A DNA stretch of 64,000 nt from Blautia glucerasea (lineage in GTDB: Bacteria > Bacillota > Clostridia > Lachnospirales > Lachnospiraceae). This document shows positions 16,195-24,438 of the stretch, piece after piece. Made by a program: the position numbers and the translations under genes. The DNA lies in NCBI RefSeq assembly GCF_020537505.1, contig NZ_JAJBMO010000012.1:1-64000 (forward strand), written 5' to 3'. Numbering within the stretch: position 1 is the first letter of the stretch; every line of letters starts with the position of its first letter. The notes below the pieces were generated by a model. That model did not search any database. It was not told the origin of the DNA and saw nothing but the letters and a program-made list of their open reading frames with translations.

Positions 16195-19100
16195 TTAAAA
16201 TCCATTGTCCCCGCTTTCCCAGCTTCCTTCCTCAGCGGAAAAATCATCCTGGGATTCGTTTGGTATAATATCTACAGTATTGTCGTTCTCGTCACCCCAA
16301 TCAGATGTGTTGTCTGAGGTGAAATCGGAACTGTCTGTGCTGTTATCGGACCAGTCGTCGGATGCTGCGTCTGAATCCGAAGAATCTGTGGACACGGCCT
16401 GTCCGCCATCTGGACTAAGTACCTCTACTGTCACAACTGCATCATAAGTAGTTTTTTTGTCTGCTCCAAGCGCAGAAACGGAAATTGTCACACTTCCTAC
16501 CTTAAAACCAGTAACCGTTATCTCATAAGTCTCACTTCCTACTTCATGTTTAAAACCAGTAATAGAGGCAATGGAAGTGGTTCCATTAGTGCTGGCACGT
16601 TCCATGCTCTCAGAGTCTGCTTCTTCTGACTGGACAGATGTGGCTGTAACTATGAAATCATCCTTGCTAAGATCAGATGCCAGGCAGCCTGCCGGTACCG
16701 TCAGAATAAGGTCGCCTTCTTTTGTACTTGCTGGCGTATAACCATCAGTATCATCCCCGCCAAGGGTAATCGTCATGTGATCTGTATTCCAGGTAATCTT
16801 CTTCGCCTCTGTGGTTGTCACATTGATCCAGGTGTAGCTGGTATATTCTACATTCTGGTAAGTGAAAGTTCCCTGTACAGTAAGAGTAACTGGAACAACT
16901 GCCTCACTTGTCACTGTAAATTTGCTGTCGTACACTTCTGACAGATCAACTGCACCTTCCGGATCTGCCGTGATCTTCCAGGTCATCAGGGACGCCAGAT
17001 TCTTTGACGGATTTGTATCTGCGTAAACCGCTATATTCTGGTTCTCGGAATCTCCTGCGCTAAACGCCTCCGTACTTCCCTCTGTGTCTATATCTGAGAT
17101 CATATCCACAGTCTCGCTTTCGGAAGAGAATGTCTCTATATCTTCCTCATCTGCGCTTCCCACAAAACTGGTCTCACTGTTGCTGACTGCAAGTGCAGTT
17201 GGCACAGCATACAGCGTAATCTCATCTGATGTAGCATAAAGCTCCTGTTGGATTTCAGCAGGATTGGAATATACAGTAAAGTTGGCTGTTACCGTCAGGG
17301 AGAAGGAAGCACTATATTCCTGTCCGTTGACTGTGGTTCTTACTGTAACAACCGTGGTTCCTGTTTTCAGAGCTTTTACAGTAGCAACATAACACTCTTT
17401 CTCTTTAGAGTACTTCAAATCTGTGATTTCCGCAATATAATCTTTCCGATCCAGAATGCGGCTTCCAATCTGTATTTCATCAGTGCCGCCTGCGGATGTA
17501 AAGGTAGAAGTGTCTGCGCCTTCTCCATATCTGTCGGAGAAGCCATCGACAATCTCATCTTCACCTGCATCAGCGGAAAACGCCTGTGTCTCAGTGGAAT
17601 CTTCCACGTCACCATTACTGTACTCTACGGTGAAATTATCTAATGTCAGTTTATCTCCAAGGCTATTCTCGCCTTTTAGATTGCTCTTCAGATTAAATTG
17701 CTTCAATGCCATAGGCTGACCGTTTTCATCCTGCTGAGTGGTATCTAAATCTTCAAAAATGTCCATGGACGCACGACTATTTTCCCAGTAGATACCTTCC
17801 AGCGGCCATTCACCGTAATGGACGTGAACGTTGCTTCCGCTTCTGGTCTTCTGGGTGAGAATCGTCGGGAACGGGTAGTCTTCTCCGTCCAGGTCGGTAC
17901 GGTTGCCTGGGAAGGAGTATTTACCGGTTACAGTCTGACCGTTTTCGGTTTTGGTGACTTCGGTGAATGGACCGTCGGCTTTATTCTCGTTCAGAAGGCT
18001 AATGAAGTTGCCCTGCACTTTCTCACCGTCTGCAGTTCCACCGATTGTGGAATCAACAGGTTTTTCACCGGACATTTCTTCCCAACTGATAGGGATAGCG
18101 GTATCATCAATATTATCCCAATTTTTTTGATTTTTTTCATCAATAACATAATTCTTTTGGACTGGAATATTATCTGCGTAATAGTAACAATTTTCAATGC
18201 GTATTCTAACATGGAAGTTTCGGTCATTTTCATCATGCGTTTCACCATTGCTTCCGATAGGCTCGATAGAAGTAATATTATTCGCATCACTACCACTTGG
18301 CATTTTCACATATGTATAACAATTTTTAATTATTGTAGTAGCCGTTGTACATTCCTTTTCATTATTCCAGCCATTATCACCTACTGTATCATTTGACCAC
18401 CCAGCTATACCTAAAATTGAATCACCTAACAGCGTCAAAAGATTTCCAGCATTTTTAATATACACACCACCGGATATTCCAGCCAGCATCAATCTGCTCC
18501 CTGTCCATCCACTACCATTTGCAAGACATTCAGGTGTACAGGTTATTTCTCCACCAGTATAGCAGTTTGTGATCTCACCTCGCATACTTCCAACCAAACC
18601 ACCAACTCTCACAGATTCCTTTCTATTAGAAAACTTCGTATTTACCACAATCTCATTAACAGCAGTACACTCGCTCAGATTCATTGTACTCATTCCAAAC
18701 ATACCACCAATGTTGGAATCTCCATATGCGCCTTTATCAGTATTATCCTTGATGGTATATCCCGAAACCGTACAATTCGAAATTTTTACATCTTCAGCAG
18801 AATTCCCCTGCCCTACAGCGGAAAGTCCACACATGCCGCCTAATGCATGCCAACCAATTTCAATGCCGCTGCTTCGCTGAATATAATTTCCTTTATCAGA
18901 ATACAAAATGACATTGCTAACCTTAGCACCTACAATGCTTCCGAACAAACCGGTAACTGTATTTCTGCTGTTTATTTCAATATTCTTGATATAATATGTA
19001 TTTCCATCATAAGTACCGTTAAAGTAGGATATGTATGCCAATGCATTTTCTGTATTCGCTTTTCCATTCGCATCGTATAATGAACCAATCTGAGTGAAAA

Positions 19101-22100
19101 CAGTATTTCCTTTCGGTTCCATGTCTGCATCAACATCGTGACTCTGAGTCCAGTTATACTTCCTTTCTCCAGTCTCAAGCAATTCATAATTGCTGGAATC
19201 AAGAGTATTTCCATCGCTATCCAGAGCAATAGGTTCTCCATCTCCAACCCATTTCCAGTAACCGGTTTCTGTTACAACTTTCCAATAATATCTACCCTGC
19301 CAAGGATATGGATCACACCTTGTGTACGTATATGTCTGTCCGTTAGGATCCTCTATAAATTTCCAATAATTTGAGTTTTTATCAATATATCCCCAAACCA
19401 TATTCCAGCCATTTCCATCAACTTCTCCTTGCTCTAATGATTTCCATTCTCTTGGATAAGGACTTTCACTTCCAGTCCAATAATACATAGATTCTGACAC
19501 TTTTCCTATATTATTCATATAGCCCAAATACGTATATCCATATACATTTTTCAGATAGTCATAATCCGTATCACTGGTTTTATCCAACGTTGTCGTCGCA
19601 ACCCCCGTCTTATAATTCCAGTTCATATACTCCAACTGCTCCGCGGAGCGGATCTGGTATTCGTTGCCGGTTTCGCCGGGCATTATTTCGTTGGCGTTTG
19701 TCTGGACCTCAAAGCCGTCTTCCAGGACGGTTACAGCCGTGGACTGGATTCCGTCGTAGCTCGGGGAGCTGCTACCGTACTGCATTGCGTTTGCAAAGAA
19801 CGGGTTGATGGTGAAGGTGTACAGCTGGCTATTATAGCTAAACTGCCAGATACCGTTTGCAGTTCGGTCGGTGGCTGTCATTTTCATATAAGAGGCAGTC
19901 TGGTCACGATTAGCAATTCCAATCGCCGGAGCCGTAGTGTATGCCACAACTGTCACTCCGTCCAGCTGATCCGTCAGTTCAGCAGAAGCAATGGTATTCT
20001 CATTTCCGACCTGGAAATTACTGATATCAGTACCACTGATTCCATTTCCTGGTGAAAGCATGTCAGGAGCAGTATCTCCGGAATAATAATATCCATAACC
20101 ATACTCCGTGATTCTTCCCCCATCATCATGACGGGTACACAAAGTGCTGTCTCCTACCTTATCCAGAACGGAAGTCGGACTCTGGCTGTTGGCTTTGTAA
20201 CCAATGTAGGAGAAATGGTAACCATCATTGGCTCCGCCTTCCTCGTGCTCCCAATAAATAATGCCAATACTTCCCAGGTTAACCGGAATCTGCCAGTTGC
20301 CGTAATGAACCTTTTGGCCATCTTTGTTTACCACAGCATTAAAAGGATAATTATCCTCTGCAGTGACTCCGTGATACTTAGATTCTGCAGCCTTGGTCCC
20401 TTTGGCTGCTTTTTCTAACATATCCTCATAATCAACGTTATCACCAGCGCCCTGGTCATTGCTAAACGGAAGCATATCGTTCAGATACTGGAACGTTCCT
20501 CCACTGAGGTAGTAGCAGTCGGAAGAAACAACACCGCCGCCTTTTGGTGCAAATCCGTAGGTTTTGGAAGTTCCAGCTGCGCCCAGTGCAACTGCACAAT
20601 AGTCACCTCTTAATACACCAGTATTTCTTGCGGTGAAACCACCCAGCACGCAGTTTGCGCCTTTTGAATATTCAATTGATACATTTCCAATAGCATAGCT
20701 GTTTCGGATCAGACCAGAACCGATATTCTCACCTGCAAAACCGCCCAGATAAGCATTTCCGTAGAGCACACTTGCGTTCACTACAGGGGCGTCTACTTCA
20801 CTGTTATAAATATTTCCCTGGTTGCTGCCAGTCAATCCACCCATGTAAAGGGTTCCGTTTCTCTGGACATACACGATTCCGTCACGCCCCATGCTGTAAC
20901 CGCAGACCGCACAGTTCTGGATGGTTCCCTTGTTGATTCCAGCCAAAGCTCCCATGTAAACACTGCGGTTGCTTCCGATAGTTCCTGTGTAGCTGAGATA
21001 TGGGTTACTTACACCCGTAGTTCCTGTGAAATCATCATTCTGCCAATCGGATACAAGGAACACGTTCTGTATGGATCCCTGGTTTTCTCCGATAAATCCA
21101 ACTGCGGTGCCCTTTGTGGCAAAACTGATTCCGCGGATCTCATGTCCACCGCCTCTGTAGGTAGAAGCAAAAGGAGTGATCGTTCCATTTTCTGCCACAC
21201 CAATAGGACTCTGAACGGTTACCGCAGATTCAACATAGCCATACTCGTTCCATTCATATGGAGTGTTGTAATCAATATCCAGTTCCTGAATAAAAGCGGT
21301 ACTTCTTCTTAATAAAGAAGCGTAAGCCTGATAGTATAAGCTCATGTGATAGAGCTGTCTCGGTGTACGAAGGTAAATAGAGGAAATATTTTCCGGAGCC
21401 TGGTCCGCAGTTTCTACTGTTTTTGCAAAATGCGGATTGAAGTAGAAGGTCTTTCCAGACATTACCTCTGTGGTCACATCACTGTCGGCCTGTTCCTCCG
21501 TTCCGTTATCTGCAAGTTCCTTTTTTGATGCACCATCCACTGTCAGTTTCTGGTAGTAAACACCCTCGATTGCCTGGGCTTTCATAATTTTTTCCGGCAA
21601 TGGAAAAATAACATACGTCTCTGTATTTCCGGTATCGGCATCCCTTACAGAAATCGGGAACTTTGAAGTTTCTGAACTATTGCAATCCACTTTCCACTCT
21701 TCCAGTTTCTCCGCATCACTGCTGTTCTGATAGCTGACAATAAAACCATCCAGTTTTTCCAACGCACTCTCGGTGTACACGATACCGTATCCGTCACCAA
21801 CGATTGTCAGGTCATCGGATAGGGAAGTCTGTACGTTTCCGCCGAAGAAACCGTATGTATATTCATCCTCTTCAGTCTGATACTTCTCATAATATACAAG
21901 GCTTCCTGCCTCATAACTTGCCTGCCAGTCTCCATAATGAGGAACATCCTTCAGGGATGGGTAAGAGTAATTGGTAAGTCCCTGGTTTCTCAGGTTGTAG
22001 GCGTAGGTTGTTGTGGAAGTGGTAAAGGCATCACCGTTTTCCCCATTAAGCAGGCTCGCCATCTTAGCTTTATCGCTAAGCTCGGCATATGTTTTCTCGG

Positions 22101-24138
22101 TTCCTCCAATATCCTGCTCAGCATTTTTTCCTGCATTTAAATAATATACACTTTTAGCGGCATACGAACTAACCGCATATATAGTGGGATTACTGCTGCT
22201 ATCCCTGTCTTCCAAATAGCATACTACTGTATATCCATTCTGTATATCCGTGTCAGTAGCGGTAGAAGTAGCAACAAATCCGGCAGCTTTGCACTTCTCC
22301 CCTATAGGTTTCTGATAACCGGCCGTATAACAATACGCAATCTGAACTGATGTCTGATTGCTGACTTCAGCCACCATTCCACCTATAACATTTCCCGTCA
22401 GATAACAGTCTGCATAACTTCTGGTTATCGAAACCATACCATCAGCACGGCCAATCAATCCGCCCGCTTTGCCGTATGTTCCGCCATCTATAACGGTTGC
22501 TGCAAAGCTGTTCTGGATTTCAGCAGAGCTTGATCCTTGTTTGTTATTGGTGCGTCCAATCAATCCTCCCTGGATTCCAGCACCGCTGATCCAGACATCG
22601 TTCTCATTTTTTCCTTCTACATCCTCTGTATCCAGATATACTTCACAATTAGAAATCTTCACAGATCCGATTGTCTCGCCTGCGATCGCACCGGCACTGA
22701 CCTTTTCTTTTCCATCACCGGTAATCGTTATGGTGGTTCCTGCCAGACGCAGATTCTCCACTGTCATAGGATCATTCAGTACTGCAAACAATCCGGCTCC
22801 TTTTTTGCCAGTTGTACCAGTTCCATCAACAGCGGCTATGTCCACCCCTTCTTTCACAGTCAGATGATAAATGGCCATGCTTCTGTCGCCGGTAAAGCTT
22901 TGCAGATTATTGTTGGTGATCGATGTAAAGGCCTGATTGCCATAACAGCTGTACCAGGAAGTAGTATCACCAGTCTCTTTGTCTTCCTGCTCTTCGAAAT
23001 GAATGGAATTGCCAAGCTGGGCTGTTTTTATGGAATCAACCACTCCAGAGCCCTGGTCCAGGTTCTGCAGATGGCGGCCATAGTAAATGACTGCATTGTC
23101 AGAAGTACTCTGGTCTGCAAAAAGGCTGTTGGTATCACACTGGGTAAACAGGCCATCTACCTTGTGGTTGTCACTTCGTACCGTTACTTTTATATTAAGG
23201 GCAGTTCCAGCTCTTAATGGAGTCGTATGAGTGCTTTCTAAATAACTGTTTTTTGCTCCATAAAGTGATACAAATCTGGTGGCATCACTTTTCAGGTCAT
23301 CCAGAGTGATCTTTAACGTATAGCTGCGTCCTACAATGGAGCTTTCCTCGTTAGCATCTGCCTCTGACTTATCGCCAATATGCAGATCATCCTGTGCATG
23401 TACTAACTTATCTCCTGATGCTTTATACTTCAGCTTCAGCTGATTTCCCTGATCATCCGTCATCACCACATCAAAAGACAACGGTTTATTGTCCTGTCCC
23501 TGACGCATGCAGGTGATGGTTGCCACTAATTTTTCTTCATTTGTAACCGTGATCTTCGGGGCAAGAACTGTGGTATTGCTGCTATCCAGCGCATCCCCGC
23601 CGTAATATCCGATTCTCGCGCCGTCGCTGAGACGATTGTCTTTATAACGAAAACTGTCATATACATTTGGATTATAATCCGGGATGTCACCTGACTCGCT
23701 GTAAAAAACCGCATATACACTGGCGCTGTCCGGGTTATATTCTACTACCCAGAAGTTGTTGTAAAGCTCGCCGTCTACGGTATCGGTTGTCACCAGTACA
23801 CTGGCAGCCCTTGTTGTATCTGCCTTTTCCGAAGAAAGCGCGTAATAAAGTTTCTGTTCCTTGGTGGCATCTGAGGGCGTCCTGCCCATAGCTTTTGCCG
23901 TTTTTTCCCCGTCATAAAGGCTGCTGTTACCATTGCTCTGCAGCTTCACCAGATTATTCTGCACCGCCGTATAGATCAGCTCCGCCTTATTATCCAAAGC
24001 CTTCTGGCGCAGGTTTCTCCGGATGGAAAAAATCGCCGGAACGGCAATCGCCATCAGGATCAGGAGAATCATCACCGTCGTCAGCACCTCGGCCAGAGTG
24101 TATCCTTTTTTTCTATTTTTTCTATAATATGAAGTCAT
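16195..24138 (-). CDS. Giant prepilin-type adhesin with GLUG repeats (2647 residues)
   Basis: AGGTGA before ATG 24138. The N-terminus is a complete prepilin signal: MTSYYRKNRKKG, then YTLAEVLTTVMILLILMAIAVPAIF with Glu5. After about 400 residues of beta-rich sequence come at least three GLUG-rich blocks (segments such as GGLIGR, MGGLTGSNQGNIYN, LGGFAGENIG, GGLVGSMRGEITNCY). Each block ends in a similar HYG[D/N/E]W...[Y/W]E element near residues 733, 1276 and 2104. Ig-like strands occupy roughly 2200-2560, followed by an acidic Ser/Asp tail (2575-2647) without LPXTG. GLUG proteins are usually cell-surface adhesins. Here the pilus itself would carry the adhesin, as PilY1 or large tip pilins do. 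First gene of the operon. Function beyond adhesion is unknown; ligand unread. Confidence 0.88.
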   Translation of the reverse strand: MTSYYRKNRKKGYTLAEVLTTVMILLILMAIAVPAIFSIRRNLRQKALDNKAELIYTAVQNNLVKLQSNGNSSLYDGEKTAKAMGRTPSDATKEQKLYYALSSEKADTTRAASVLVTTDTVDGELYNNFWVVEYNPDSASVYAVFYSESGDIPDYNPNVYDSFRYKDNRLSDGARIGYYGGDALDSSNTTVLAPKITVTNEEKLVATITCMRQGQDNKPLSFDVVMTDDQGNQLKLKYKASGDKLVHAQDDLHIGDKSEADANEESSIVGRSYTLKITLDDLKSDATRFVSLYGAKNSYLESTHTTPLRAGTALNIKVTVRSDNHKVDGLFTQCDTNSLFADQSTSDNAVIYYGRHLQNLDQGSGVVDSIKTAQLGNSIHFEEQEDKETGDTTSWYSCYGNQAFTSITNNNLQSFTGDRSMAIYHLTVKEGVDIAAVDGTGTTGKKGAGLFAVLNDPMTVENLRLAGTTITITGDGKEKVSAGAIAGETIGSVKISNCEVYLDTEDVEGKNENDVWISGAGIQGGLIGRTNNKQGSSSAEIQNSFAATVIDGGTYGKAGGLIGRADGMVSITRSYADCYLTGNVIGGMVAEVSNQTSVQIAYCYTAGYQKPIGEKCKAAGFVATSTATDTDIQNGYTVVCYLEDRDSSSNPTIYAVSSYAAKSVYYLNAGKNAEQDIGGTEKTYAELSDKAKMASLLNGENGDAFTTSTTTYAYNLRNQGLTNYSYPSLKDVPHYGDWQASYEAGSLVYYEKYQTEEDEYTYGFFGGNVQTSLSDDLTIVGDGYGIVYTESALEKLDGFIVSYQNSSDAEKLEEWKVDCNSSETSKFPISVRDADTGNTETYVIFPLPEKIMKAQAIEGVYYQKLTVDGASKKELADNGTEEQADSDVTTEVMSGKTFYFNPHFAKTVETADQAPENISSIYLRTPRQLYHMSLYYQAYASLLRRSTAFIQELDIDYNTPYEWNEYGYVESAVTVQSPIGVAENGTITPFASTYRGGGHEIRGISFATKGTAVGFIGENQGSIQNVFLVSDWQNDDFTGTTGVSNPYLSYTGTIGSNRSVYMGALAGINKGTIQNCAVCGYSMGRDGIVYVQRNGTLYMGGLTGSNQGNIYNSEVDAPVVNASVLYGNAYLGGFAGENIGSGLIRNSYAIGNVSIEYSKGANCVLGGFTARNTGVLRGDYCAVALGAAGTSKTYGFAPKGGGVVSSDCYYLSGGTFQYLNDMLPFSNDQGAGDNVDYEDMLEKAAKGTKAAESKYHGVTAEDNYPFNAVVNKDGQKVHYGNWQIPVNLGSIGIIYWEHEEGGANDGYHFSYIGYKANSQSPTSVLDKVGDSTLCTRHDDGGRITEYGYGYYYSGDTAPDMLSPGNGISGTDISNFQVGNENTIASAELTDQLDGVTVVAYTTAPAIGIANRDQTASYMKMTATDRTANGIWQFSYNSQLYTFTINPFFANAMQYGSSSPSYDGIQSTAVTVLEDGFEVQTNANEIMPGETGNEYQIRSAEQLEYMNWNYKTGVATTTLDKTSDTDYDYLKNVYGYTYLGYMNNIGKVSESMYYWTGSESPYPREWKSLEQGEVDGNGWNMVWGYIDKNSNYWKFIEDPNGQTYTYTRCDPYPWQGRYYWKVVTETGYWKWVGDGEPIALDSDGNTLDSSNYELLETGERKYNWTQSHDVDADMEPKGNTVFTQIGSLYDANGKANTENALAYISYFNGTYDGNTYYIKNIEINSRNTVTGLFGSIVGAKVSNVILYSDKGNYIQRSSGIEIGWHALGGMCGLSAVGQGNSAEDVKISNCTVSGYTIKDNTDKGAYGDSNIGGMFGMSTMNLSECTAVNEIVVNTKFSNRKESVRVGGLVGSMRGEITNCYTGGEITCTPECLANGSGWTGSRLMLAGISGGVYIKNAGNLLTLLGDSILGIAGWSNDTVGDNGWNNEKECTTATTIIKNCYTYVKMPSGSDANNITSIEPIGSNGETHDENDRNFHVRIRIENCYYYADNIPVQKNYVIDEKNQKNWDNIDDTAIPISWEEMSGEKPVDSTIGGTADGEKVQGNFISLLNENKADGPFTEVTKTENGQTVTGKYSFPGNRTDLDGEDYPFPTILTQKTRSGSNVHVHYGEWPLEGIYWENSRASMDIFEDLDTTQQDENGQPMALKQFNLKSNLKGENSLGDKLTLDNFTVEYSNGDVEDSTETQAFSADAGEDEIVDGFSDRYGEGADTSTFTSAGGTDEIQIGSRILDRKDYIAEITDLKYSKEKECYVATVKALKTGTTVVTVRTTVNGQEYSASFSLTVTANFTVYSNPAEIQQELYATSDEITLYAVPTALAVSNSETSFVGSADEEDIETFSSESETVDMISDIDTEGSTEAFSAGDSENQNIAVYADTNPSKNLASLMTWKITADPEGAVDLSEVYDSKFTVTSEAVVPVTLTVQGTFTYQNVEYTSYTWINVTTTEAKKITWNTDHMTITLGGDDTDGYTPASTKEGDLILTVPAGCLASDLSKDDFIVTATSVQSEEADSESMERASTNGTTSIASITGFKHEVGSETYEITVTGFKVGSVTISVSALGADKKTTYDAVVTVEVLSPDGGQAVSTDSSDSDAASDDWSDNSTDSSDFTSDNTSDWGDENDNTVDIIPNESQDDFSAEEGSWESGDNGF

Positions 24139-24213
24139 AAATTCACCTCAATATACTCTATAATATTCACCATTGTAAATTTGCCTAAAAATAGACAGAA
24201 TTCGACATATCTC

Positions 24214-24242
24214 ATTATAAAACATGGGTTAGCCTTTCGCAA
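24214..24242 (-). promoter_or_regulatory. Promoter of the pilus operon
   Basis: Minus strand: TTGCGA at 24242-24237, 17-base spacer, TATAAT at 24219-24214, giving a leader of about 70 bases to the giant adhesin ATG. The 300-base gap to the divergent glycosyltransferase gene (24439) holds no gene and no recognisable c-di-GMP riboswitch. Confidence 0.6.
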
Positions 24243-24438
24243 CCGTCTGATTGTGAAAAAAAGGTGGAGAGTTTCATAAATGGAATGATTCAGCACCTCC
24301 AGGCGCGTAAGTAATAAAAAGCCACCCCTTTTCCCCTTGAAATCCCCCTGTCGAACTGTTACTATTATAGATACAGATTGACGAATGAACGGGATTTCTG
24401 GCCTTTTGGTCAAGAAATATGGGAGATAGGAGTTTTTG

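Noticed and set aside
16195..16450. Sortase anchoring of the giant adhesin
   Set aside because: The C-terminus is an acidic Ser/Asp tail with no LPXTG-like motif or hydrophobic anchor.
24139..24438. Possible c-di-GMP riboswitch upstream of the pilus operon (GCGAAAGGCTAACCC stretch)
   Set aside because: The stretch overlaps the promoter and lacks the two-stem layout and length of GEMM RNAs.
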